Source: Phormidium ambiguum IAM M-71
GTDB lineage: Bacteria > Cyanobacteriota > Cyanobacteriia > Cyanobacteriales > Aerosakkonemataceae
Assembly (NCBI RefSeq): GCF_001904725.1
Contig: NZ_MRCE01000038.1
Location: 1-63,286 of the forward strand
Length of the DNA stretch: 63,286 nt
Direction: 5' to 3'
Position 1 is the first letter of the stretch. Each line of letters begins with the position of its first letter. Positions 1 to 8,159 of this stretch are shown here, piece by piece. The notes under the pieces are model-generated. The model ran no database searches, was not told the DNA's origin, and saw only the letters and a list, made by a program, of their open reading frames with translations. A program made the position numbers and the translations under genes.

Positions 1-53
1 CACGTCCGGTTTTGAAGACCAACGGGGTTGGTGACAACTTCGTTGAGTTTAAT
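1..53 (+). mobile_element. Group II intron, 3' end (partial domain V and domain VI)
   Basis: The window opens inside the 3' end of a bacterial group II intron. Bases 1-13 read as the 3' strand of domain V (CACGTCCGGTTTT), the part that closes on the catalytic triad strand. Bases 19-46 fold as domain VI: CAACGGGGTTG, loop GTGA, CAACTTCGTTG, then A46, which would be the bulged branch adenosine, and the intron would end GTTTAAT at about 53. Cyanobacterial introns of this class end with closely similar sequence. The intron-encoded reverse transcriptase, if present, lies upstream of the window. The exact 3' splice point is inferred. Confidence 0.72.
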
Positions 54-534
54 CGACGGATTTATGTTGCTTGGATATCTCCGGCTTTGAATCCAGCTTT
101 GAATTACAGTCGCTATTTTACTACGATTTTGGCTTTACCTATAGCGATCTCTTCTCCTCCAAGAGAGTATCCGGCTGCTATCACTTTATTAGAAACTCAA
201 CGTTTGGGCAATCCTTCCGATTTTATAGAGAATAGTGATGTATAATCACTATTCTCTACGAAAGTTGGGTTAGAAGTAGTAAAGGCGATCTCACTTGCGA
301 TCGCCTCTGATTTTTGGATTTATAGCTGTATGCGATCGACTTGAAGAAGAAGAATTTTTCCAAAGCAATTTTGTATCATGAATGGTTCATAATTAAACCC
401 GAATGAATTTCGGCTTTATGAATTAATTAAGGACTTAATTTAAAGTTTCTGGGTCGTTTGTAAGTAGGTGGTATTGGCATTTTATACTACATATACTACA
501 ATAGTGAAAATGGGAATACAGGAGTAATGCCAGC
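54..534. other. Intergenic stretch downstream of the intron
   Basis: An open frame crosses the intron end and stops at 245, but it begins inside intron sequence and resembles no family I recognise, so I do not call a gene. It may be the 3' part of a gene interrupted by the intron, whose 5' exon is outside the window. The remainder up to the start at 535 is AT-rich and shows only the hairpin at 227-257. Confidence 0.4.
227..257. terminator. Perfect 13-bp hairpin, possible bidirectional terminator
   Basis: Arms 227-239 (AGAGAATAGTGAT) and 245-257 are perfectly complementary with a 5-nt loop GTATA. No clear T-run follows on either side, so it could be a transcript-end stabiliser rather than a classical intrinsic terminator. 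Confidence 0.45.
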
Positions 535-1483
535 TTGAAACAAGTAACCAACTACAATCTAATATTGCCAGTAGGTACGCAGGTAGTAACTCGTGTGGAA
601 GTCAAAACTTCTACAGGTGAAATTTCCTGCTTGCGGGGAGCAGTAGGTGAAATTGTGCGATCGCCAACAGATAATTCACATACGTATGAAATTCAATTGC
701 CGACAGGAGTAAAAGTTAATTTACGGCGACATGAATTTAGTATTCGCAAGCATTATCAACGTGAAGGATTGGAGCAATCCCATCTGTTAGCAGATTATAA
801 TTTGTATGATTCAATTATTTATCGTTGTGTGGTCGGTAAAGAGAGCTTATGGGTTAGAGAATGAGGCTTCAGATGTCGATCGCAGAGGGATTTATTTACC
901 ACCAGCAGATTTACATTGGTCGCTGTATGGAGTTCCAGAACAGCTAGAAAATAACGCTACTCAAGAGTGCTATTGGGAGTTGCAAAAGTTTATTGTTTTG
1001 GCATTAAAGGCAAATCCGAATGTATTGGAATGTCTGTATACACCCTTAGTAGAAACAGCGACACCATTAGCTAAAGAGTTGTTAAAACTGCGTCATATTT
1101 TCCTATCACAATTGGTGTATCAAACCTACAATAGCTATGTGTTATCTCAGTTTAAAAAGATGGAGCAGGATTTGAGAAATCAGGGTGAAATTCGCTCCAA
1201 ACACGCCATGCACTTAATCAGATTATTGTTATCAGGAATTACGATTTTAGAAGCTGGATTTGTGCCAGTGCGAGTAGAAGAATATCGGACTCAATTATTG
1301 GCAATTCGTAATCAAGAGATTAGTTGGGAAGAGGTAAATGAATGGCGGTTGAGTTTGCATCAAAAGTTCGATCGCGCTTTTGCTAATACTTCATTACCTG
1401 AAAGACCAAATTACAAACAGGCAAATACTTTCTTATTGCGTGCTCGTCGCTTCATGGTTAGTAATGAGGTAAAAGATGGATAA
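535..1483 (+). pseudogene. Polymerase-beta-type nucleotidyltransferase, frameshifted
   Basis: Two overlapping frames together make one protein of about 315 residues. The first frame (TTG start at 535) gives an N-terminal small beta-rich region of about 80 residues and then YDSIIYRCVVG. The second frame continues RAYGLENEASDVDRRG, the G(S)xxYGxxxxxSDxDxRG signature of Pol-beta-superfamily nucleotidyltransferases, followed by the helical C-terminal region (ECYWELQKFIVLALKANPN). Joining the frames needs a one-base change near 835-845, in the middle of the active-site loop. The gene overlaps the next one by 8 nt, suggesting translational coupling. Either it is inactivated, or this is a sequencing error. 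The family recurs beside Thg1-like proteins and is thought to act in RNA repair; its substrate here is unknown. Confidence 0.8.
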
Positions 1484-2219
1484 TCAAAGTTTTGAAAATC
1501 GAATGCGCGAGTTGGAGTATTTTCACAATTTGCGCCTTTTACCTGGAGCATGGGTGGTGGTAAGAGTAGATAGTCGCAGTTTTTCTCGATTTACAGAAAC
1601 TCGTTTTGAAAAACCGTTTGACCTTCAATTTCACCAAATAATGGTGCAAACAGCACAAGCATTACTTGAAGAAATGCAAGGAGTTTATGCTTATACCGAA
1701 AGCGACGAAATCTCGGTGTTGTTTCCTCCAGATTGGGACTTTTTTGGTCGGAGTTTAGAAAAAGTTGTCTCGATTTCTGCGAGTATTTCTAGTGCAACTA
1801 TGACTCATGAAATTGGCATTTTTGTTTGTTTTGATAGCCGAGTTTGGTTAGGTGTAAATGCCGTTCAAGTTACTGATTATTTTAGCTGGCGACAAGCTGA
1901 TGCTACTCGCTGTGCTTTGAATGGTTGGTGTTATTGGACAATGCGAAAACTTGGGTTAAGTGCATCTCAAGCAACCGCAGAATTAGACCATCAATCGGTA
2001 GCATTTAAGAATGAGTTCTTATTTCAAAATGGAATTAATTTTAATGATTTACCAACTTGGCAAAGGCGAGGAACTGGTTTGTATTGGGAAAATTATATTA
2101 AAGAAGGTTATAACCCAATTAATCAACAAACAGTTACCACCCAACGTCGGCGGATTAAAGTCGATCGCGAGTTGCCGATGAAAGAAGAATATCGGGAATT
2201 TATTGCTCAATTCCTTTAA
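1476..2219 (+). CDS. Thg1-like tRNA 5'-end repair polymerase (TLP)
   Basis: A 247-residue member of the tRNAHis guanylyltransferase superfamily, which adds nucleotides in the 3'-5' direction to RNA 5' ends. Palm motifs are visible: VVVRVDSRSFSRFT (R30, D32; canonical RxDGRxF has Gly where this has Ser) and YTESDEISVLF (D77, E78), the metal ligands. The later motif reads WRQADATRCALNGW, where true Thg1 enzymes carry a HINNLYN signature, so this is the TLP type that repairs 5'-truncated tRNAs rather than a His-specific G-1 enzyme. It overlaps the upstream nucleotidyltransferase by 8 nt and is followed directly by a second one, indicating one operon. Confidence 0.9.
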   Translation: MDNQSFENRMRELEYFHNLRLLPGAWVVVRVDSRSFSRFTETRFEKPFDLQFHQIMVQTAQALLEEMQGVYAYTESDEISVLFPPDWDFFGRSLEKVVSISASISSATMTHEIGIFVCFDSRVWLGVNAVQVTDYFSWRQADATRCALNGWCYWTMRKLGLSASQATAELDHQSVAFKNEFLFQNGINFNDLPTWQRRGTGLYWENYIKEGYNPINQQTVTTQRRRIKVDRELPMKEEYREFIAQFL

Positions 2220-2228
2220 TTGGTGTTT

Positions 2229-3017
2229 ATGGTTATGGATACAATTAACGCGCAACTATTATCGATCGCTCAAAATCAACCCTACCCCCTATTGTTCGCT
2301 ACAGTTAGTGGTTCGCATTTGTATGGTTTTCCTTCGGCTGATTCTGATTATGATTTGCGGGGAGTGCATATTTTACGGCTTCCAGATGTGATTGGATTGA
2401 TTACTGGGGAGGAAACAGTTGAATGTTCGCAAATTCAGAATGATTTACAATTGGATTTAGTAACTCATGATATCAAGAAGTTTTTCGGGTTATTACTTAA
2501 GAAAAATGGTTATGTTTTAGAGCAACTTTACTCGCCGTTAATTGTTTATACTACGCCAGAGCATGAAGAGTTAAAGCAAATTGCTCAAGGTTGTATTACC
2601 CGCTTTCATGTTCATCATTATCAAGGTTTTGCTCAAACGCAGTGGCGATTATTCCAAAAAGAGCAACCACCACGAGTGAAGCCATTGCTTTATGTTTATC
2701 GAGTTTTATTAACGGGAATCTACCTAATGCAAACGGGAGAAGTTCAAGCGAATTTGGTAACTTTAAATCAGCATTTCCAGTTACCACAAATTCCCGATTT
2801 GATTGCTTGTAAATTAGCTGGTGTAGAGAAGTCTGCTCTCACGGACAGTGATTTGGCTTTTCATCAACAAGAGTATCAGCGGTTGTTTCAGGAATTAGAA
2901 GAGGCGAGTAACAACAGCTATTTACCTGATACACCTTCTGCAAAAGATGCTTTGCATGACTTATTGGTAAGAGTACGGTTAGCGAAAGAGATTCCATCAG
3001 GTGAACAGAGAAATTGA
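2229..3017 (+). CDS. Polymerase-beta-type nucleotidyltransferase (RNA repair locus)
   Basis: About 262 residues with an N-terminal nucleotidyltransferase core: VSGSHLYGFPSADSDYDLRG carries the GS loop and the metal-binding Asp pair. A helical C-terminal region resembles that of the frameshifted gene at 535. ATG codons at 2229 and 2235 both follow immediately after the TLP stop, and a TTG at 2220 is also possible; no clear Shine-Dalgarno decides between them. Close spacing implies co-transcription with the Thg1-like gene. The likely role is processing or end-healing of damaged RNA with the TLP; the nucleotide and acceptor are not predictable. The two nucleotidyltransferases of the locus are diverged paralogues. 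Confidence 0.82.
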   Translation: MVMDTINAQLLSIAQNQPYPLLFATVSGSHLYGFPSADSDYDLRGVHILRLPDVIGLITGEETVECSQIQNDLQLDLVTHDIKKFFGLLLKKNGYVLEQLYSPLIVYTTPEHEELKQIAQGCITRFHVHHYQGFAQTQWRLFQKEQPPRVKPLLYVYRVLLTGIYLMQTGEVQANLVTLNQHFQLPQIPDLIACKLAGVEKSALTDSDLAFHQQEYQRLFQELEEASNNSYLPDTPSAKDALHDLLVRVRLAKEIPSGEQRN

Positions 3018-3027
3018 TATCATCGGC

Positions 3028-3573
3028 TCACCTAATAGATTCGATCGAATTGAGTGCTTGTTCTGTATATAGTGGATCGTTTAACCGATCGTCCTGATGA
3101 ATCCTCCGCAAAGTCTCCAATAATTTTGGGAGTACCTTCTGTTCATCGTCATCCAGCAAATCTAGGCTACCATTCGCCTTCATCCCAATCCTTTTACCCA
3201 GCGTACTTATAGCAGATGCTGCTGTTTGTCGAATGCAAGTATTATCGTCCCAAAGAGCTTCAAGGAAGATGGCTATTTTCTTTTGTGCAAAGCTAGTGTA
3301 CCTCGCTAGAGCCCATAGTGCCTGTTTGCGAGTAGCAAATTCCCCTTCACCAGATGTATTAGCAAGTGGCGCAATGGCTGCTTCTCCAATTGCACCGAGA
3401 GCCCAAACAACAGAATCTCGAACTGGCAAACTTGGATCTGTGAGTGCTTCAATCAGTGCTGGAATTGCCGCTTCTGCATCTGAACCATATCGTACTAAAG
3501 CTCTAGCTGCCAAGAAACGTTCTTCAATGTCGCTTGAAGCAAGTTGTGCAATTAGTGTCTGAATCTCTTTCAT
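3028..3573 (-). CDS. HEAT-repeat protein (PBS-lyase-type repeats)
   Basis: About 181 residues built of short helical repeats: ERFLAARALVRYGSDAEAAI, PSLPVRDSVVWALGAIGEAA and ATRKQALWALARY each show the alpha-hairpin pattern of HEAT/PBS-lyase repeats. Such proteins are scaffolds, some of them phycobilin lyase accessory factors, but no catalytic residue is seen. I chose the Met at 3573 because upstream residues do not fit the repeat pattern. It converges on the RNA-repair genes with a 10-bp gap and lies downstream of the nitrile hydratase genes on the same strand after about 275 bp, so its partner is uncertain. Confidence 0.75.
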   Translation of the reverse strand: MKEIQTLIAQLASSDIEERFLAARALVRYGSDAEAAIPALIEALTDPSLPVRDSVVWALGAIGEAAIAPLANTSGEGEFATRKQALWALARYTSFAQKKIAIFLEALWDDNTCIRQTAASAISTLGKRIGMKANGSLDLLDDDEQKVLPKLLETLRRIHQDDRLNDPLYTEQALNSIESIR

Positions 3574-3847
3574 TCTTTGAGCGAGAAGTACAAGTCTAAG
3601 TATCTCAATTTTGCAATAATAGCTCCTCGATCGCTCTAATCCCAAATCCGGGTTAGTGAATAGTCATAAAATACTCCAACAATTGCCAGAATAGTGTGAG
3701 GAGAAAAACTTAAATTGGGTTAATTAAATCATCTGATAAGCTGTTCCGCATTTAAATTGGATTATTGGGAAATCGAAGAAATTTATTCTAATTCTCTCCC
3801 CTGCTCCCCTGCAACCTCAATAATTAATTTAGATGCGTGACAGTTTA
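3574..3847. other. Intergenic stretch between HEAT gene and nitrile hydratase accessory gene
   Basis: AT-rich, without a supportable gene. It presumably holds the 3' end of the nitrile hydratase operon transcript and the promoter of the HEAT gene; no clear motif is visible. Confidence 0.4.
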
Positions 3848-4189
3848 TTACTCCTGTTTCATCAATTCAACTGTGCGTTTTTCCCATTCATCTGCATCAA
3901 TCAAATTAGACTCAAAAACTAATTGCTCCAAAGCTTGAAGCCATCGTTGATAATAGTCCCAACTCGGATCGTCTTTACAATGAGTTGCTTCCCATTGAGC
4001 GATCGCAGCGATTAACTCTTGGCGAAAGTCTTCCCATTCATAATGTCCCTTCTTAGACAAGGCAAGGGCAATCCCAAAGGCGCGTTCTTCCCAAAATCGC
4101 TCAAATTTCAATGTTCCATAATCGCGAGGGGGAGAAGTTTCGCTACCCATCATGGAAGTGACTGCAAAATGTTCAAATCGAAGTTGCAC
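3848..4189 (-). CDS. Nitrile hydratase accessory protein (activator)
   Basis: A 113-residue protein matching the small activator family encoded with cobalt nitrile hydratases. The core reads KFERFWEERAFGIALALSKK followed by a YEWEDFRQELIAAI helix, then DDPSWDYYQRWLQALEQLV, the typical xxYYxxWLxALExLV signature. In known systems this protein complexes with the alpha subunit and delivers cobalt by subunit exchange. It is the last gene of a minus-strand set: beta, alpha, accessory, with a 46-bp gap to alpha. The tight arrangement supports function in maturation of the neighbouring enzyme. Confidence 0.85.
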   Translation of the reverse strand: MQLRFEHFAVTSMMGSETSPPRDYGTLKFERFWEERAFGIALALSKKGHYEWEDFRQELIAAIAQWEATHCKDDPSWDYYQRWLQALEQLVFESNLIDADEWEKRTVELMKQE

Positions 4190-4235
4190 AGCTATTATCT
4201 CCTCAATTGACGATCGCTTTATCTAAACAATTCCA

Positions 4236-4856
4236 CTAAGCAGGAACTTTGACTTGGGCAACACCCATCATCGCTTCTGGAGTCACCAAGGCGGCGAGTT
4301 CTGCTTCACTCATATCTTCTGTTCCAACCGGACGTTCTGGAAGCACAAACCAACGAATCTGAGCGCTACTATCCCAAACCCGCACTTCTTTTGATTCATC
4401 TAATTCCAGCCCAAATTCCTGAAGAACTTTACGCGGTTCTTTCACAGCACGGGAACGAAAAGTTGGGTCTTTGTACCAGTAAGGCGGCAATCCCAGCATA
4501 GGCCAAGGATAGCAAGAACAAAGAGTACAAACAATTAAGTTATGAACTTTGGGGGTGTTTTCTACCACTTTCATATATTCCCCTTCGGCTCCAGCCATTC
4601 CTGGCGGGAAGTCCATCTGTGCGATCGCTGCTGGTGTATCGGCAAGTAGACGAGCTTTAAATTCTGGATCGACCCATGCTTTAGCAACTAATTTTGCACC
4701 ATTAAAGGGACCGAAATCCGTTTCAAAGAAACCCAATACTTTATTAACAGTTTCACTGCTAATGATGCCTTTTTCTATTAGTAATGACTCTAAAGCTTTA
4801 ACTTTAGCAGCATTATAAGCTTCCCGATCGCCTCTGTAACTAAAACGTTCATTCAC
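4236..4856 (-). CDS. nthA: Nitrile hydratase alpha subunit, cobalt type
   Basis: A 206-residue alpha subunit of nitrile hydratase, which hydrates nitriles to amides in the cytoplasm. The metal-binding claw is C110-T-L-C113-S-C115 followed by [16 protein letters not shown]; Thr at the second position is the mark of the cobalt (CTLCSC) rather than the iron (CSLCSC) type. In the active enzyme two of these cysteines are oxidised. Length is normal for the family. Beta lies upstream and the activator downstream. The C-terminus is ordinary and no truncation is seen. Confidence 0.93.
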   Translation of the reverse strand: MNERFSYRGDREAYNAAKVKALESLLIEKGIISSETVNKVLGFFETDFGPFNGAKLVAKAWVDPEFKARLLADTPAAIAQMDFPPGMAGAEGEYMKVVENTPKVHNLIVCTLCSCYPWPMLGLPPYWYKDPTFRSRAVKEPRKVLQEFGLELDESKEVRVWDSSAQIRWFVLPERPVGTEDMSEAELAALVTPEAMMGVAQVKVPA

Positions 4857-4884
4857 AACAAATCCTCCTCAATAAATTCTGCAA

Positions 4885-5631
4885 TTATTCAGCGGCTTCA
4901 ACGTACACTTCAAATAGGTCAGCATAAACCCAAGAATTGCTTTGGGCTATATCACTCCAAATATCTTTCGGGTCAAACTTGACGCTGTACACATACATTG
5001 GTTCTCCTAGTCCATCTGCTCCGGTAGAACAAAGATAGGCATAAGCACCTTGATAAACTTCATCGACAATGCCAGTTTTATTGCGTAGATATCCAGGTAG
5101 GCGAGTATGTTCTGTAGTTGGGACATCCTTTACCAAAACTTTTTGACCTACATTAAATTTGGGTTGACGATCGACTTCTCGAATGGCAGGATCGCCACGA
5201 TGTAGATAATCGATAACTTGGTCATCGATAGCAGGTTCAGACATACTTGGTAAGGGAGCATCTGTCTTTTCTAGATAGGTTGCTGTTCGCGCATCCAGTT
5301 CTTCCTGCGTGATGTAGCCTGATTGCACAAAAAAGCTGGAAATACCGCCCAACCACTTTTCATAGTAGCGAAACCGAAAGTAGTCAAACGGGTTCATTGC
5401 TTCTGCACCTTTGCGGAGGTCTGCCCAAGTCCAAGTGTTGTTAAATTTTGTTGGTACGTTTTCGATCGGATATTGTGGCAAAGCTTGGTTCAGGTGTTTG
5501 CTCAAACCCATCATCGCTACATGAATGCCGAAAATCCGGGTTTCCCAAGGTTCGACAAATACCCGTTTCTCAAAATTCAGGGGTTCTGAATCTATGCCTT
5601 CTAGCCCACCTAAGTAATGCTGTAATTTCAT
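4885..5631 (-). CDS. nthB: Nitrile hydratase beta subunit
   Basis: About 248 residues. The N-terminus MKLQHYLGGLEGI matches the family LGGMxG opening, followed by the EPWETRIFGIHVAMMG helix, and the C-terminal SH3-like barrel contains FNVGQKVLVKDVPTTEHTRL and LPGYLRNKTGIVDEVYQG. I place the start at the Met at 5631 because that residue begins the family homology. A 28-bp gap to alpha, with order beta-alpha-activator, is the arrangement seen in cobalt nitrile hydratase operons. The subunit completes the active site with alpha. Confidence 0.92.
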   Translation of the reverse strand: MKLQHYLGGLEGIDSEPLNFEKRVFVEPWETRIFGIHVAMMGLSKHLNQALPQYPIENVPTKFNNTWTWADLRKGAEAMNPFDYFRFRYYEKWLGGISSFFVQSGYITQEELDARTATYLEKTDAPLPSMSEPAIDDQVIDYLHRGDPAIREVDRQPKFNVGQKVLVKDVPTTEHTRLPGYLRNKTGIVDEVYQGAYAYLCSTGADGLGEPMYVYSVKFDPKDIWSDIAQSNSWVYADLFEVYVEAAE

Positions 5632-5734
5632 CCTATTTCTCCAGTTGCGGTGAACGATCCTCAATAGTGTATTTCAGGTTACAGAGCGCATTTTGTATCT
5701 TAGTTTTCTTGCTGTATTCACAATTGTTTGGGGA

Positions 5735-6709
5735 TTACATTTCAACTAAGCAAGCTCTAAATTCTTGTTTGAGTTGAGCGGCATCTAAGTTACGCCCGAT
5801 AAATACTATTTCATTTCTCCGTTTCTCTCCAGGTTGCCAAGGACGACCCGGCCTGCCATCGAGTATCATGTGAACACCTTGAAAGACAAACCGCCTTTCT
5901 TGTGCATCGACATCCAAAATGCCTTTCATCCTGAAAATATCGGTTCCTTTAAGTTGAATTAATTGATTTAACCAACTGTTTAGTTTGTCACCACTGACTA
6001 TGCCTGGTTGAGCGATCGATACTGAGTAAACAGATTCGTCATGCTCGTGAGTATCTTCTTGAAGAAATTCTGGGTCAATGCTCAATAATTGCTTCAAGTC
6101 AAATGCTTTAATTCCTAATACAGCATCTATATTAATGTCACAATTCTGAGTCCGATAAATTTTAGCAAATGCTGTCATGCTGCGAATGCGTTGTTCTAGT
6201 TCATCTAACTGCTCAGAGGAAACGAGATCAATTTTGTTGAGTAAAATTACATCAGCAAAGGCAATTTGTTCCTGCGCTTCTTGAGCATCCCAATGTTCCC
6301 AAATGTGCAAGGCATCCACAACTGTTACTACTGCATCTAATTGGGTTTGCTGACGCATCACGTCATCCATAAAAAAAGACCCAATTACAGGAGCCGGATC
6401 TGCCAATCCAGTTGTTTCGATTACCAAATAATCGAATTTTTCCCGCTTGAGCATCAAGTCGCTAAAAATACGAATTAAATCGCCACGTACTGTACAGCAG
6501 ATGCAACCGTTATTCATTTCTAAGATTTCTTCATCGGCGTTAATCACCAGCTGAGAGTCAATGCCAATTTCCCCAAATTCATTCACAATTACCGCGACTC
6601 TTTTGCCATGTTGATTGGTCAGAATTCGGTTGAGCAGGGTAGTTTTACCTGCCCCTAAATAGCCTGTGAGAATTGTTACGGGGATGGAATTAGATGCTCG
6701 TTTGGGCAT
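5735..6709 (-). CDS. CobW/COG0523-family GTP-binding metallochaperone
   Basis: A 324-residue G3E GTPase. It has the Walker [16 protein letters not shown], the CICC metal-binding motif ([13 protein letters not shown]), the Walker B-like ETTGLADP segment and the NKID guanine-specificity motif, then a C-terminal CobW domain ([16 protein letters not shown]). These proteins deliver Zn or Co to client enzymes. Its position about 100 bp upstream of the cobalt-type nitrile hydratase on the same strand suggests cobalt delivery to that enzyme; this is inference. I saw no Zur-box-like palindrome upstream. Confidence 0.9.
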   Translation of the reverse strand: MPKRASNSIPVTILTGYLGAGKTTLLNRILTNQHGKRVAVIVNEFGEIGIDSQLVINADEEILEMNNGCICCTVRGDLIRIFSDLMLKREKFDYLVIETTGLADPAPVIGSFFMDDVMRQQTQLDAVVTVVDALHIWEHWDAQEAQEQIAFADVILLNKIDLVSSEQLDELEQRIRSMTAFAKIYRTQNCDINIDAVLGIKAFDLKQLLSIDPEFLQEDTHEHDESVYSVSIAQPGIVSGDKLNSWLNQLIQLKGTDIFRMKGILDVDAQERRFVFQGVHMILDGRPGRPWQPGEKRRNEIVFIGRNLDAAQLKQEFRACLVEM

Positions 6710-6962
6710 GGAACTACTCCTAATTTGAGTAATGAGGTTTGCTCTCGGTAAACCTCCCTCTTCTGTATGTAAGAGAACGGGTGGACGGAAAAATGTTATT
6801 TATGCTACATAATGCTTTGACAAGAACCACAACTTATTCTCAGGCTATTAACTTGGAAGCATCCCTAAATAACCGGAATCCAAGATGGTCAATTTGTAAC
6901 CTTATTGTAGTATGATGGAGTTATTCATTCTTAAGACTTACCAAAATGAAAGGAGAAAAACT

Positions 6963-7061
6963 ATGGCTGAAATTGTAGCACTCGCAACTTCCACAACCTT
7001 AAAAACCCAACCCAAGGCAGTTACAGAGTTTTTTGTGCGCTCGTGCGTCCTAGAGAACTGA
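6963..7061 (+). CDS. Short peptide ORF with strong ribosome-binding site (32 aa)
   Basis: ATG at 6963 is preceded at ideal distance by AAAGGAGAAAAACT. It encodes a 32-residue peptide starting MAEIVALATSTTLKTQP and ending in RSCVLEN. I recognise no family. It is divergent from the cobW-like gene and just upstream of a truncated rsgA remnant. It may be a real small protein or the 5' remnant of a deleted gene; the good initiation site but abrupt ending favours a remnant. Confidence 0.35.
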   Translation: MAEIVALATSTTLKTQPKAVTEFFVRSCVLEN

Positions 7062-7118
7062 CCACAAAATTCCTCTGTGTGCCAGGGTATTGACCAACAA
7101 CACATATTGAGGAAACTA

Positions 7119-7478
7119 ATGAATTTAGAATTATTAGGCTGGAGCGAGTTTTTTGCCCACAGTTTCGCTCGCCAAAATTGGGACGGCTACACCGTTGGTC
7201 GAGTTGCACAGGAACATAAAACGACCTACATTCTCTACACCGAACAAGGAGAACTCCCCGCCAAAGTTACAGGTAAACTTCGATACCAAGCAAGCGGACA
7301 TCAAGACTTTCCTGCCGTAGGTGATTGGGTAGCAATCAGTCTGGAAGACGGGAAACAGAAAGCCACAATTCATGCCATTTTTCCCCGGAAAAGCAAATTT
7401 TCCCGGAAAATTGCTGGAAGTAAAACTGAAGAACAAATCATTGCTACCAATATTGATATTTTACGCACAACACTTTGA
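7119..7478 (+). pseudogene. rsgA: rsgA fragment (small-subunit-dependent GTPase A, N-terminal domain only)
   Basis: The frame encodes the N-terminal OB-fold of RsgA, the ribosome-assembly GTPase: [20 protein letters not shown], then [20 protein letters not shown] and [20 protein letters not shown]. It stops right after IIATNIDI, where the circularly permuted GTPase domain should begin, so about two thirds of the protein is missing. The sequence runs directly into a fragment of a DUF72 gene, showing a deletion junction near 7462. The start ATG at 7119 follows GAGGAAA. Not functional as a GTPase. Confidence 0.85.
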
Positions 7479-7590
7479 CACAGTAGAGGTTAACTTCTCT
7501 TTCTATCGTCTACCAGAACGTTCTGTATTTGAAACTTGGCGAAATCAAACACCAGACTCGTTTCTCTTTTTTGTTCTGCTCAATTCTTGA
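7462..7590 (+). pseudogene. DUF72 protein fragment
   Basis: A short frame after the rsgA break reads [20 protein letters not shown] followed by an ETWRNQTPDSFLFFV segment, which matches the N-terminal beta/alpha-barrel region of DUF72 proteins (YAxxFxTVEINxxFYRxP). Both ends are missing. It marks the right side of the deletion that joined two unrelated genes. Confidence 0.75.
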
Positions 7591-8159
7591 GATGAAATCA
7601 GCAATTACAGTCAAGGAGATCCCAGATTTTGAAGGATTTGCCGCCCTGGAAGCGCCATCTAATGCCTGAACCGTGCTGTGAGAAACTGTTTGCGCGTCAA
7701 ATCATCCTTAAAGAAAATATCAAGAACTACAACGTTTAACTAGATTTATGATTTTCTCTGGCTAGGATAGCTACGAATTTATTCTAGGAGCTACTATGCG
7801 TCCTTTTGATCCCGGTAAGACCAACAATCAACCTGTCACGGCGCAAATTCTCTACTGGATTGGTCTGTGGCTGCTAGCGTTCGATGGCAATACTGCTCGG
7901 TTAAGGGGAAAAGGGGGAATTTGTTCGCGTTTGGAGAACGAGAACAAAACACCTAAAAAAATCAGACTATTTCATCCTCTAAGTTTAAGCAAAGAAAAAA
8001 TTTGAATTAAGTCAATTATCTGGGGAGTTAAAAACATGAGAAACTCTTAGCTAAATCGTTTGTCAGATTTAGCTTTTCCATATTCAATTGGTACTTTGAG
8101 TAAATTGAAAGTGTGTTATACCAAAAATAAAATGGCTTAAAACTAACTGGGAGTCGAGG
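7591..8159. other. Decayed intergenic stretch, one doubtful short ORF at 7796-8005
   Basis: No intact gene. A plus-strand frame at 7796-8005 (69 residues) has an AGGAG-like site and starts MRPFDPGKTNNQPVTAQILY followed by a hydrophobic WIGLWLLAF segment, then becomes low-information sequence. It looks like the 5' remnant of a membrane-protein gene whose family I cannot name. The rest carries only short broken frames. Confidence 0.3.

Noticed and set aside
12-245. 77-codon plus-strand frame at the window start
   Set aside because: It starts inside group II intron sequence and resembles no family; at most its 3' part is an exon remnant.
6710-6962. Zur box or cobalamin riboswitch upstream of the CobW-type gene
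   Set aside because: I searched by eye for the TGATAATCATTATCA-type palindrome and for a B12-box and found neither.
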